From NCBI RefSeq assembly GCF_025996515.1, contig NZ_BLRH01000034.1, positions 248,001 through 312,000 on the forward strand: a stretch of 64,000 bases of DNA. Reading direction: 5' to 3'. Each line of letters begins with the position of its first letter. Positions within the stretch are counted from its first letter, which is position 1. Made by a program: the position numbers and the translations under genes. Below, one piece after another: positions 27,951-35,515 of this stretch. The notes beneath the pieces are model-generated. The model was not told the origin of the DNA, ran no database searches, and saw nothing but the letters and a program-made list of their open reading frames with translations. The stretch comes from Rhizohabitans arisaemae. Lineage in GTDB: Bacteria; Actinomycetota; Actinomycetes; Streptosporangiales; Streptosporangiaceae.

Positions 27951-29249
27951 TCACCCAAGCCGACCGCCTTGGACGTCCGCTGTGCGACCGGGGACGGGCC
28001 GGGCGGTGATCTCGCGTCCCGCCCAGGTGAGCGCGACCTCGCCGTTCGCCCGGAAGTCCAGCTCGACCTCGCCCTTCATCCTGGCGAAGAAGCGGGTCCG
28101 CGACATCGGCCGCAGCTCCGTCCTGGTCAGCCCCTGCACCTCCACCATGAGCCGCTCGCCCTCTCGCGTGACGTCCATCGTGGAGGCACGTCCCGCGTAC
28201 CGCATGGTGTATCGGCCCGCGTAGCGGTCGAGGACGTCCGGGGCGAGGGTGACGAAGACACGCCGGGTCGGCGGCTCGTACGGCTCGCCGCGGGCGATCG
28301 CCGCCAGCGCGGACTCGATCTCGCAGAAGGCGGCGTTCTCGATGTTGGACAGCACGGTCACGAAGAGGTCGTCGTTCCGGTAATGGGCGGAGACGCTGAC
28401 GAATCCGATGATGCCGCCTGCGCTCTCCACCCGGTCCGCGCTCACCGCGCACCCGTAGCCGTACCCGGTGCCGTCGGCGTCGACGTGTGGCTTGAACAGC
28501 TCCGCGAGCGACTCGGGCCGCAGCAGCCGGGGCAGGCCGCGGTAGCAGCGGTGCAGGTCCCCGACCGTGGAGTGGAGCGCCCCGGCCGCATCCTGGTTGG
28601 AGTTGTCCACGTGCGGGGTCGTGGTGATCCGGCCGTCGACCGACAGGTGGCCGGCCGTCGGCCCGATGCCGTGGGCCAGGCCGCTGTGCTCCATCGCCAG
28701 GGGGGCGAAGACGTTCCGGTGCAGGAACCGGCCGTAGGTCAGGCCGGACAGCCGCTCGATCACCTCGCCCAGCAGGATCCAGCCCGAGTTGCTGTAGCTC
28801 ATCCGCGCGCCCGGCTCGAACAGCAGGGGCCGGTCCTTGAAGTCGTCGATGAGCTGTCCCCGGGTACGCGGCGTCCCCATGACGCGGGTGAAGCCGTCGG
28901 TGGTGACGTAGTCCGGGATGCCGGAGGTGTTGGTCAGCAGGTGGTGCAGGGTGATCTGCGCGCCGCGCGGGTAGCCGGGCAGGTGGCGCCCGATCGGGTC
29001 GGTGACGCGGAGCCTGCCCTGCTCCTGCAGCCGCAGGATCGCGATCGAGGTGAACAGCTTGGTCTGGGATCCGATGCGGAGCGCCGTCGCCGTCGTGTTG
29101 GGCACACCGTGCTCGTAGTCGGAGCAGCCGTACCCCTTGGCGAAAAGCCGCCGGTCGCCACGCGCGACCAGCACCGCGCCGCTGAATCTGCCCAGCTCCG
29201 CGTACGCGCCGACGAGCGCGTCCATCCGGCGCGAGAGGCGGGAGAACAC
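27951..29249 (-). CDS. Serine hydrolase, beta-lactamase / class C fold
   Basis: 432 residues. The catalytic SxxK is RIGSQTKLF (Ser61, Lys64) and the YxN motif is MSYSNSGW (Tyr152, Asn154), with HHLLTNTSGIPDY typical of the family. A C-terminal ~100-residue beta domain follows. No signal peptide or membrane anchor is visible, so it may act in the cytoplasm as an esterase or peptidase and not on cell wall. The GTG start at 29249 is preceded by GGAGG at 29256-29260. It is divergent from a PadR regulator across two operator copies. Confidence 0.85.
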   Translation of the reverse strand: MFSRLSRRMDALVGAYAELGRFSGAVLVARGDRRLFAKGYGCSDYEHGVPNTTATALRIGSQTKLFTSIAILRLQEQGRLRVTDPIGRHLPGYPRGAQITLHHLLTNTSGIPDYVTTDGFTRVMGTPRTRGQLIDDFKDRPLLFEPGARMSYSNSGWILLGEVIERLSGLTYGRFLHRNVFAPLAMEHSGLAHGIGPTAGHLSVDGRITTTPHVDNSNQDAAGALHSTVGDLHRCYRGLPRLLRPESLAELFKPHVDADGTGYGYGCAVSADRVESAGGIIGFVSVSAHYRNDDLFVTVLSNIENAAFCEIESALAAIARGEPYEPPTRRVFVTLAPDVLDRYAGRYTMRYAGRASTMDVTREGERLMVEVQGLTRTELRPMSRTRFFARMKGEVELDFRANGEVALTWAGREITARPVPGRTADVQGGRLG

Positions 29250-29267
29250 AACGAACCTCCAATTTGA

Positions 29268-29323
29268 ATAATCCAGTTTGACTATCTGAGCACAGGGCGG
29301 CTGCTATGGTCAAGCTTGACTAT
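29268..29323. promoter_or_regulatory. Two copies of an 18-bp PadR-type operator
   Basis: ATGGTCAAGCTTGACTAT (29306-29323) is a near-perfect palindrome (only one off-centre pair fails). A diverged copy, ATAATCCAGTTTGACTAT, lies at 29268-29285 and shares the TTGACTAT half. They occupy the spacer between the serine-hydrolase and PadR genes, with centres 38 bp apart. One would cover the hydrolase promoter and the other the padR start region. Binding by the adjacent PadR protein is inferred. Confidence 0.6.
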
Positions 29324-29338
29324 CGTGGGAGGTGTCGG

Positions 29339-29863
29339 GTGTCGTCGACGCGGATGCTCGTCCTGGGTTTGCTCAACGAGGGGCCGCGGCACGGGTACGA
29401 GATCAACCAGCTCGTCACGGCCGGGGCGCTGGAACAGTGGACCGACGTGAAACCGGGGTCGGTCTACCACGCCCTGGCCAAGCTGGAGGCCGAGGGTCTG
29501 GCGGAAACCCACTCCGAGGAGCGCACCGGCGATCGGCTGCGCCGCGTCTACGCGATCACACCCGAGGGCCGGCACATGCTCCGCGACCTGCTGCGCAAGA
29601 CGCTCGCCGCGCCCCCGCACTCCACCAGGTCCGACTTCGCGCTGGCGCTGCGCTGGCACGAGCTCCTGGAGTCCGGCGAGGCGCGGGACCTGGTGGCGGC
29701 CTCATCCCGGGCGCTGGAGGCCCAGCTGGCGACACTCGCCACCGGTCGCGAGGCGAAGACGGGGCTGTCGCCGCTGGCCGACGCCCTGTTCGCCAACGCC
29801 GAGGCGCATCTGGCCGCCGACGCCGAACTCCTGCAGGAGGTCCGGCGCCTGCTGGACGGGTGA
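29339..29863 (+). CDS. PadR-family transcriptional regulator
   Basis: 174 residues with the PadR winged helix at the N-terminus: MLVLGLLNEGPRHGYEINQL, then VKPGSVYHALAKLEAEGLAE and RRVYAITPEGRHMLRDLL. The C-terminal helical part has the length expected of the longer PadR class. The start is GTG 29339, 6 nt after GGGAGG; an upstream ATG at 29306 lies inside the operator palindrome and has no ribosome-binding site. It probably controls the divergent serine hydrolase. Confidence 0.9.
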   Translation: MSSTRMLVLGLLNEGPRHGYEINQLVTAGALEQWTDVKPGSVYHALAKLEAEGLAETHSEERTGDRLRRVYAITPEGRHMLRDLLRKTLAAPPHSTRSDFALALRWHELLESGEARDLVAASSRALEAQLATLATGREAKTGLSPLADALFANAEAHLAADAELLQEVRRLLDG

Positions 29864-30250
29864 AGCGCTCGCACGCCGGTGCGCGCCAACGTCTCGGCCG
29901 CGGTCCGGGCGGGGAACCCCGCAACCGGGTGGCCTTCGCCGGCCGGCGGCTTTTCGCGTCCGGCTTGGGGTGACAGGGGCCGCCCGCGACACAGGCGTAC
30001 GGTCGCGACCGATGTGGTCGCGACCGTACCCGGGATGTCGAGCTTGCTCTTGCTTGAGGGCTGTGCCGTGGACCGGCGGCAGCGCGATCGAGGTGTCGGC
30101 CGCATCGACGGTGATCTTGGACCCGGTGCCGGGTTCGACGTCGTCATCGGCCGTGCTCTCGCCGACGACGGGTCGGGGGCGTGGGTCCGCGTTGCTCAGC
30201 CTGCCGGCTCGGGTTGATGCCGTCGAGTGCGGTCTCGTCTTCGTCGGCGC
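29864..30250. other. Convergent intergenic region
   Basis: 387 bp between the ends of the PadR gene and the ABC permease gene. No gene is supported, although part of it (about 30060-30140, leftward) has gene-like codon bias and may be debris. It contains the 14-bp-stem hairpin at 29997-30029. Confidence 0.5.
29997..30029. terminator. Perfect 14-bp hairpin, bidirectional terminator candidate
   Basis: GTACGGTCGCGACC (29997-30010), loop GATGT, then the exact complement to 30029. It lies between two convergent genes, so it can serve both. No T-tract follows on either side. The stem is G/C-rich and long enough for factor-independent stopping in actinomycetes. Confidence 0.65.
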
Positions 30251-31012
30251 CTAGGAGATCTTGCCGCGGTAGGTGGCCATGGCGAAGGAGAACGCGACGA
30301 TGAGCAGGCCGACACACCAGGCCAGGGCGATCCAGATGTCGGTGCCGACCGGCTGCTCGGTGAACAGGGCGCGGATGGTGTTGACGATGGAGGTGACCGG
30401 CTGGTTCTCGGCGAACCAGCGTACGGGGCCGGGCATGGTGTCGGTGGGGACGAAGGCCGAGCTGAGGAACGGCAGGAAGATGAGCGGGTAGGAGAACGCG
30501 CTCGCGCCTTCCACGGACTTGGCGGACAGGCCGGGGATGACGGCCAGCCACGTCAGCGCCAGGGTGAACAGGACCAGGATGCCGCCGACCGACAGCCAGG
30601 CCAGTACACCCGCGGAAGAGCGGAAGCCCATCAGCAGGGCGACGAGCACGACGACCACGAGGGAGATCAGGTTGGCGACCAGCGAGGTCAGCACGTGCGC
30701 CCACAGCACCGACGAGCGTGCGATCGGCATGGACTGGAATCGCTCGAAGATGCCGCCTTTCATGTCCACGAACAGCCGGAACGCGGTGTAGGCGATGCCC
30801 GAGGCGACGGTGATGAGCAGAATGCCGGGCAGCAGGTAGGTCACATAGGAATCCGATCCCGTGTCGATCGCGCCGCCGAACACGTACACGAACATCAGCA
30901 TCATGGCGATCGGCATCACCGCGGTGGTGACGATGGTGTCCGGGCTGCGCGCGATGTGGCGCAGGGACCGCCCCAGCAGGACGGCGGTGTCGCCGAGGAA
31001 ATGCTTGGTCAT
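30251..31012 (-). CDS. ABC-2 type transporter permease, DrrB-like
   Basis: 253 residues with about six hydrophobic helices and the ABC-2 family layout: an N-terminal cytoplasmic stretch (FLGDTAVLLGRSLRHIARSP), then YVTYLLPGILLITVASGIAY, and a late LPFLSSAFVPTDTMPG followed by WFAENQPVTSIVNTIRAL. It pairs with the ATPase 9 nt upstream. DrrAB-type pumps export drugs or lipophilic products. ATG 31012. Confidence 0.9.
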   Translation of the reverse strand: MTKHFLGDTAVLLGRSLRHIARSPDTIVTTAVMPIAMMLMFVYVFGGAIDTGSDSYVTYLLPGILLITVASGIAYTAFRLFVDMKGGIFERFQSMPIARSSVLWAHVLTSLVANLISLVVVVLVALLMGFRSSAGVLAWLSVGGILVLFTLALTWLAVIPGLSAKSVEGASAFSYPLIFLPFLSSAFVPTDTMPGPVRWFAENQPVTSIVNTIRALFTEQPVGTDIWIALAWCVGLLIVAFSFAMATYRGKIS

Positions 31013-31021
31013 CGTCGTTCC

Positions 31022-31819
31022 TTACGCGTTCGTACCGGCGTTGCGGTTGTGGCCGTTGTCGCCGACGAGGGTGAGGAAGACGTCCTCCAGGGTCGGCTGC
31101 TTCTCGACGTACTCGACCTTGGCGGGCGGCAGCAGTTGCTTGAGCTCGGCCACGGTGCCGTTCACGATGATCCGGCCCTCGTGCAGGATCGCGATCCGGT
31201 CGGCGAGTTGCTCGGCCTCGTCCAGATACTGCGTGGTGAGCAGCACCGTCGTACCGTGGCGGGCGAGTTCCTTGACGGTCTGCCACACCTCGAGGCGCGC
31301 CTGGGGGTCGAGCCCGGTCGTCGGCTCGTCGAGGAAGATCACCGGCGGGTCGCCGATGAGGCTCATCGCGATGTCGAGGCGGCGGCGCATGCCCCCCGAG
31401 TACGTCGACACCTTCCGCGCGCCCGCATCCGTCAGCGAGAAACGCTTCAGCAGGTCATCGGCGATCTTGCCCGGATCCTTGAGGTGCCGCAGCCGGGCGA
31501 CCAGCACGAGGTTCTCCCGCCCGCTGAGGATCTCGTCGACGGCGGCGAACTGCCCGGTGAGGCTGATGGACTCCCGCACGTCCGCCGCCTGCTTGGCGAC
31601 GTCGAAGCCGTTCACGCGGGCGGTCCCCGCGTCGGCCTTGAGCAGCGTGGACAGGATCTTCACGGCCGTGGTCTTGCCCGCCCCGTTCGAGCCGAGCAGG
31701 GCGAAGATGCTTCCCCGCGTCACCTCGAGGTCCACACCGCGCAGCACGTGCAGCGTTTTGTACGACTTCGTCAGGCCCTGCACGCGGATCGCCGGTTCGG
31801 AGGTCGTGGGCGCGGTCAT
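31022..31819 (-). CDS. ABC transporter ATPase, DrrA-like
   Basis: 265 residues. Walker A is LLGSNGAGKTTAVK, the signature is STYSGGMRRRLDIAMSL, Walker B is VIFLDEPTTGLD, and the drug-ATPase tail ends TLEDVFLTLVGDNG. It is somewhat shorter than typical DrrA (~320), lacking much of the regulatory C-terminus. The ATG at 31819 overlaps the stop of a 27-codon ORF (ATGA), so it is probably translated by coupling to it. Confidence 0.9.
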   Translation of the reverse strand: MTAPTTSEPAIRVQGLTKSYKTLHVLRGVDLEVTRGSIFALLGSNGAGKTTAVKILSTLLKADAGTARVNGFDVAKQAADVRESISLTGQFAAVDEILSGRENLVLVARLRHLKDPGKIADDLLKRFSLTDAGARKVSTYSGGMRRRLDIAMSLIGDPPVIFLDEPTTGLDPQARLEVWQTVKELARHGTTVLLTTQYLDEAEQLADRIAILHEGRIIVNGTVAELKQLLPPAKVEYVEKQPTLEDVFLTLVGDNGHNRNAGTNA

Positions 31820-31899
31820 CGGGAACCCTCCTCTTCGGCGCGCGCGAGGACGCTGGTCGGCCGCTTCCGCTCACCGGCGGGGACTTCCGTAACGGACAT
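31816..31899 (-). CDS. Small ORF, 27 aa, between padR and the ATPase gene
   Basis: ATG at 31899, 2 nt after the PadR stop, with GGAGG 9 nt ahead (inside the end of padR). It reads MSVTEVPAGERKRPTSVLAR and ends in a TGA that overlaps the ATPase start codon as ATGA. Start site, frame and stop overlap all fit a translated gene whose role may be to couple ATPase translation to that of padR. The peptide is hydrophilic and has no known relative that I recognise. Confidence 0.6.
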   Translation of the reverse strand: MSVTEVPAGERKRPTSVLARAEEEGSR

Positions 31900-31901
31900 G
31901 G

Positions 31902-32231
31902 CTATTTGCCTCCTTTGTGGAGCTGTTCGAGCCGTTCTGTGAGGAAGCTCCAGGTCCTCCGGAACTCTTCGAGGTACTCCCGCCCCCGAGCGTTGAGGGA
32001 GTACACCTTGCGCGGCGGCCCCTTGCCGGACGGGACCTTCTCCACGTCGACGAGGTCGCGCCGTTCGATGCGGACCAGCAGCGCGTAGACGGTGCCTTCG
32101 ACGATGTCGGCGAAGCCCTGATCGCGCAGCGAGGCCGTGATCTCGTAGCCGTAGGCGGGCCGGCCGGACAGGATCGCCAGCACGATGCCCTCCAACGCTC
32201 CCTTGGGCGTTTCCGTCGGCTGTCTGCTCAT
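31902..32231 (-). CDS. PadR-family transcriptional regulator (short class)
   Basis: 109 residues, the LmrR-like short PadR class. Winged helix: GALEGIVLAILSGRPAYGYE, then EGTVYALLVRIERRDLVDVE and PPRKVYSLNARGREYLEEFR. ATG 32231 follows AAAAGGAG. Head of a padR-sORF-drrA-drrB operon. Its own promoter is covered by a very large inverted repeat (32250-32316), so autoregulation with export of the inducing compound is the natural model. Confidence 0.9.
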   Translation of the reverse strand: MSRQPTETPKGALEGIVLAILSGRPAYGYEITASLRDQGFADIVEGTVYALLVRIERRDLVDVEKVPSGKGPPRKVYSLNARGREYLEEFRRTWSFLTERLEQLHKGGK

Positions 32232-32249
32232 GGAACGACTCCTTTTCGC

Positions 32250-32316
32250 CTACTCGGTATTGCTAGCTACCAGTACAAAGTAGCACTGACTACTGGTAGC
32301 TAGCAATACCGAATAG
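32250..32316. promoter_or_regulatory. 26-bp inverted repeat operator at the PadR-DrrAB promoter
   Basis: Arms 32250-32275 and 32291-32316 are reverse complements at 25 of 26 bases, with a 15-nt spacer. Each arm contains the semi-palindrome GGTA-N8-TACC around GCTAGC, so the site looks like two operator units facing each other. Read leftward, a TACTTT -10 candidate lies in the spacer. Perfect placement for PadR autorepression. Confidence 0.75.
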
Positions 32317-32542
32317 CTCAGGCGTGGGTCGCGACCGCAAACGTGTGGCCGAGGGCAACCCGATAGCCCGGGAGCAGCGTCGGCGAAGATCCGCACGGAC
32401 GGTCCGGCCGTGCTCGGTGATGGGCCGGGCAAGCGCGGCGCGTAGCCGGGGGCCGAACGGGCGTTACCGATCGACAGCGTGGAGTCGGTGGCGTGGCGCC
32501 GCTCGGCGGGGGAGGCGAACCTGAGTCAGGGCTGCGGAGCGT

Positions 32543-33235
32543 TCACTCGTGCCGGGCCGCGAGGCGGGCCGGGCCTACGCCAGGCCGCAGGACCGGGCGT
32601 CCCGCGCTCAATGCGGCGCCGATCGCGCGTTCGTCGGGCCGGTCGCCGTTGCCGAGCAGTTCCGGCAGCACGACGGCAGCCAGGTCGCCCGTGGAGAAGT
32701 CGGGCGGGCAGGCGCGGTCGGAGGGGTCGGCGAGGATGAAATCATCGCCGATGAGCAGTGCTTCCGGCCGACGGGCGAAGGTCATGGTGAAGTGCTTGGT
32801 GCTCATGATGAACTCGGCGCGGGTGCGGCCCCGCACGGTCAGGCATCCGCCGTCGTCGCCCCAGCTGCCCTGGATGCCCCCGGACGCGGTGAGGTCGCCG
32901 CGGACCACCACGTCCGGGCATCCCGACAGCACCACGCTGCGGACTCGGGCATTCCCCGTCACCAGCAGGAAGTTGCCACCTGCGGAGTCCCACCACTCGA
33001 TGTCCCCGCCGGCGGTCAGGTCACCGTCCACGATCACGTTGTACGGCGACCAGTCGTCGTCGCCCTCGCGCTCCAGCTTCCCCGCGACGCGCAAGCCGCC
33101 CTCGTACAGCCGGATCTCCTGCTCCTCGGCGAAGTCCTGGTACGGGTACCGGACGTCGGAGCCGACGCCGAAGCACTCCTCCGCCTCGTCGGCGGTGATG
33201 ACACGGTAGCCCGCGAGGGAAGGCGCATCGTTCAT
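32543..33235 (-). CDS. Bactofilin-like / beta-helix polymer-forming protein, unassigned
   Basis: 230 residues. Runs such as VIVDGDLTAGGDIEWWDSAG, NFLLVTGNARVRSVVLSGCP, VVVRGDLTASGGIQGSW and CLTVRGRTRAEFIM repeat a V-x-G-D/N-L pattern every ~18-20 residues. This suggests a right-handed beta-helix like bactofilins or DUF-type polymer-forming proteins. No signal peptide. ATG 33235 starts a sensible N-terminus (MNDAPSLAGYRVITADEAEE). No operon partner. Family assignment is tentative. Confidence 0.55.
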   Translation of the reverse strand: MNDAPSLAGYRVITADEAEECFGVGSDVRYPYQDFAEEQEIRLYEGGLRVAGKLEREGDDDWSPYNVIVDGDLTAGGDIEWWDSAGGNFLLVTGNARVRSVVLSGCPDVVVRGDLTASGGIQGSWGDDGGCLTVRGRTRAEFIMSTKHFTMTFARRPEALLIGDDFILADPSDRACPPDFSTGDLAAVVLPELLGNGDRPDERAIGAALSAGRPVLRPGVGPARLAARHE

Positions 33236-33657
33236 GGCACGGAACCCTACAGCGGGCCGGTGACATCGGTTTGGCCTGCAGCGGCCGGTCCTGCCCGGCA
33301 ATGCGGACGGGGGCAGCCGGGTATGTCGCCGAGCTCGAGTACACCGAGACCAAGTACATCGCCACAGACCGGTGACCCAGGGCCGGGCGGGGTACGGCCT
33401 GCGGCGGCTTCGGTCCGGCCCGTACCCCGCCCGGCTCGAGACGGTGCGGGCCGGGCGGGACGCTTCCGGTGCCCGGCGAAACCGCGTCGTCCCCGGCCGG
33501 CCGGAATCGCCGATCGGCCGGACCCCGGCCGTGCCCAGCGGCGCTGCGTCTCGGACCGCGGCCCCGCGAGCAGGGGTTTCAGTCGCCGGAGCGCGCGACC
33601 CCATCCGCCAGGACGGGGCCCTTGAACCGGGGAATCCGGTCGAGTCTGACCACGGTA
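33236..33657. other. Intergenic region with a gene-end relic
   Basis: 422 bp before the promoter of the secreted-protein gene. Rightward at about 33301-33374 a short stretch reads YVAELEYTETKYIATDR and stops, 8 bp before a strong hairpin (33382-33435). This looks like the last codons and terminator of a gene whose body is gone. Nothing else is supported. Confidence 0.4.
33382..33435. terminator. 16-bp perfect stem hairpin
   Basis: GCCGGGCGGGGTACGG (33382-33397) pairs exactly with 33420-33435; loop 22 nt. It stands between two divergent genes, where no terminator is needed, which supports the idea that it belonged to a lost rightward gene ending at 33374. Confidence 0.5.
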
Positions 33658-33710
33658 TTGACACCGACTCTTTTACAGTTTGTAATTAAGAAAGTTTCTT
33701 AAAAGAAACT
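33658..33710 (+). promoter_or_regulatory. Strong promoter with overlapping palindromes
   Basis: TTGACA (33658-33663), 17 nt, TGTAAT (33681-33686): close to ideal. The expected start point is covered by two interlocking palindromes: TTAAGAAAGTTTCTTAA (33686-33702) and AGTTTCTTAAAAGAAACT (33693-33710). Sharing half-sites, they make a three-half-site operator. A repressor here would block initiation; alternatively the RNA 5' end can form either of two hairpins. Confidence 0.7.
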
Positions 33711-33736
33711 GTCCGTTGTCCGAGTGAGGAGTCCCC

Positions 33737-34054
33737 ATGGGCTTCAAGAAGCTTGCGGCCGTCCTGTCCGTCACCGCTCTGATCACCGGAACGACCATCC
33801 TGGGGACGGCATCGGCCGCCCACGCGCAACCGACGGGCTGCAGCGCCCAGGTCGGGCCTACCGGCACCACGGTGACCAGCCACTGCTCCGGTGGCTACGG
33901 TTACCACAAGGTCGTCGTGTATGTGAAGCACCGCATCCCTTGGAACGACTACATCATCAGCGAGGGCCCCTGGAGGCCCGTGGGCGAGGTCTCCGAGGCC
34001 TACCTGCCGCCCGGGCCGATCCTCTACCTCTTCTACTCGACGCACAGCTGGTAG
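33737..34054 (+). CDS. Small secreted protein, 105 aa, unknown function
   Basis: A Sec signal peptide (MGFKKLAAVLSVTALITGTT, then ASAAHAQ as likely cleavage site) leaves a ~75-residue mature protein with two cysteines that could form one disulphide (GCSAQ and SHCSG). It is rich in Tyr/Trp/Gly. The ATG follows GAGGAG. I do not recognise the family. The unusually strong, operator-covered promoter suggests high, switched expression of an extracellular product. Confidence 0.7.
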   Translation: MGFKKLAAVLSVTALITGTTILGTASAAHAQPTGCSAQVGPTGTTVTSHCSGGYGYHKVVVYVKHRIPWNDYIISEGPWRPVGEVSEAYLPPGPILYLFYSTHSW

Positions 34055-34276
34055 GGAGAAAGATCGTCTGGTGACTCCCCGTCGTCCGAGCGAGGAGTCA
34101 CCACGGCCTGGGTCCGGCACAGCCACGGCGAGACCCGCCTCGCGCAGGTCCTCACAGGGCTTGGGCAAACGCGACGGGCGCCGCCTTCCTTCCCGAATCC
34201 GGTACGGCTGCCGCGGCGCACGCCGTACCGGACGCATCACAACGAACCCACACATCCGTGTCGTCGGCGGAAAACA

Positions 34277-34311
34277 CGGTGGGCGTCCCTCCAGGAAAGG
34301 GACGCCCACCG
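34277..34311 (-). terminator. Intrinsic terminator of the dipeptidase-hydroxyacid dehydrogenase operon
   Basis: CGGTGGGCGTCCCT (34277-34290) pairs perfectly over 14 bp with 34298-34311, loop 7 nt. Read leftward the stem is followed by GTGTTTTCC, a short T-run. It starts 19 bp beyond the stop of the hydroxyacid dehydrogenase gene. Confidence 0.8.
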
Positions 34312-34329
34312 CCGTCTCGGAGAGACGTC

Positions 34330-35310
34330 TCAGTAGCCGAGGTCGGGCTCGCGCATCGTGCCCGTCGGCTGCTCTCCGGCCAGGTACCGGTCGAGGTTCG
34401 CGCAGAAGTCATCGCAGAGCCGTTGCAGGTTGCCCGAAGCCCGGAACGAGGTGTGCGGGGTGACGACGGTGCGCGGCAGCCCCCAGAACCGGCTGTCCGA
34501 AGGGAGCGGCTCCTGCTCGAAGACGTCGATCACAGCGCCCGCGATCGTGCCCTCGGTCACCGCCGCCACGAAGTCGTCCTCCGCCACCAGCGCGCCGCGG
34601 CCCACGTTGATGAGCACCGCGGTGTCCTTCATCGCCACGAAGTGCTCGGCGCGGATCAGGTAGCGGTTCTCCGGTGTCAGCGGCATCGCCAGCACCACCC
34701 AGTCGGCCTCGGGGAGGACCTCCAGGCAGTCCTCGACCGGCACCACCCGGTCGAACCCCTCGGCCGGGCGGCCGCTGCGGCTGACGCCGATCGTGCCGGC
34801 CCCGAGCGCCTTGGCCCGCCAGGCCACCTCCAGGCCGATCGAGCCGGTCCCGAAGACCAGCATCGTGCTGCCGACGAAGTCGGTGGCGACCACCCGCACC
34901 CACTCCCGGCGTTCCTGGGCCTCGCGCAGCTCGGGGAAGGCTCGGGAGTACATGAGGGCGGCACCGATGACGTACTCGCCGATCGGCACGCAGAAAGAGT
35001 GCGACGACCGGGTGAGGACCATCCCTTCGGCCACCCGATGCGGGAGGACGTCACCGCCGAACCAGTCGAAACCGGCGGTGGTGACCTGCATCCAGCGCAG
35101 CCCGGAGGCCTTGCGCAGGATGCCGTTCAGCATCTCTTCCCCCATCGAGCTGCAGAACATCACCTCGGCGTCGACGTACTCCTCCAGCAGCGGCCCCGCA
35201 TCCGGTACCGGGGTGAAACGGGCGGCCGGGTACCGCGCGGTCAGCTGAGGCAGCATCCCGGCCAGGTTCTCGCTGATCAGCACGTGCGGCCCCGCAGGGG
35301 TGTGACTCAT
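34330..35310 (-). CDS. D-2-hydroxyacid dehydrogenase family protein
   Basis: 326 residues. The Rossmann motif TMLVFGTGSIGLEVAWRAKA, the arginine in INVGRGALVAEDDFVAAV, the glutamate region DVFEQEPLPSDSRFW and the catalytic His in VVTPHTSFRASG are all present. It reduces a 2-oxoacid or oxidises a D-2-hydroxyacid with NAD(P). It overlaps the tautomerase gene by 4 nt (its ATG at 35310; stop of the latter at 35307) and is the last gene before the terminator. Confidence 0.9.
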   Translation of the reverse strand: MSHTPAGPHVLISENLAGMLPQLTARYPAARFTPVPDAGPLLEEYVDAEVMFCSSMGEEMLNGILRKASGLRWMQVTTAGFDWFGGDVLPHRVAEGMVLTRSSHSFCVPIGEYVIGAALMYSRAFPELREAQERREWVRVVATDFVGSTMLVFGTGSIGLEVAWRAKALGAGTIGVSRSGRPAEGFDRVVPVEDCLEVLPEADWVVLAMPLTPENRYLIRAEHFVAMKDTAVLINVGRGALVAEDDFVAAVTEGTIAGAVIDVFEQEPLPSDSRFWGLPRTVVTPHTSFRASGNLQRLCDDFCANLDRYLAGEQPTGTMREPDLGY

Positions 35311-35510
35311 GCCGTCCCTTCGCTCCGCTGCATGCGCTTGGTGTAGGTCACCCCGCCCTTGGCCCACACGTCGTGGGAAACCTCGTACAGCAGGACGTGG
35401 GTGTTCTCGCGGGGCGAGCCGTACTTGACCAGCACGTCGGTGAGCTCGGCGATGATCGCTTCCTTGGTGTCCTGGTCGCGCGGGGAGAGTTCGACACGGA
35501 TGATGGCCAT
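35307..35510 (-). CDS. 4-oxalocrotonate tautomerase-like protein lacking Pro-1
   Basis: 67 residues, the exact size of 4-OT monomers. The strand-helix-strand layout MAIIRVELSPRDQDTKEAII followed by LTDVLVKYGSPRENTHVLLY fits the superfamily. The residue after Met is Ala (GCC), where tautomerases have the catalytic Pro-1. The start fits well and no alternative start supplies a proline. It is either a non-catalytic member or uses another mechanism. Stop overlaps the hydroxyacid dehydrogenase start. Confidence 0.75.
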   Translation of the reverse strand: MAIIRVELSPRDQDTKEAIIAELTDVLVKYGSPRENTHVLLYEVSHDVWAKGGVTYTKRMQRSEGTA

Positions 35511-35515
35511 GGGGA

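Noticed and set aside
26974-29313. 779-codon leftward frame across the serine hydrolase and TetR genes
   Set aside because: It is a shadow frame of two recognised genes on different strands; the class-C hydrolase motifs are in another frame.
30227-31942. 571-codon rightward frame over the DrrAB genes
   Set aside because: Antisense to clear ABC transporter genes; rich in Gln/Asp/Gly/Arg repeats typical of shadow frames.
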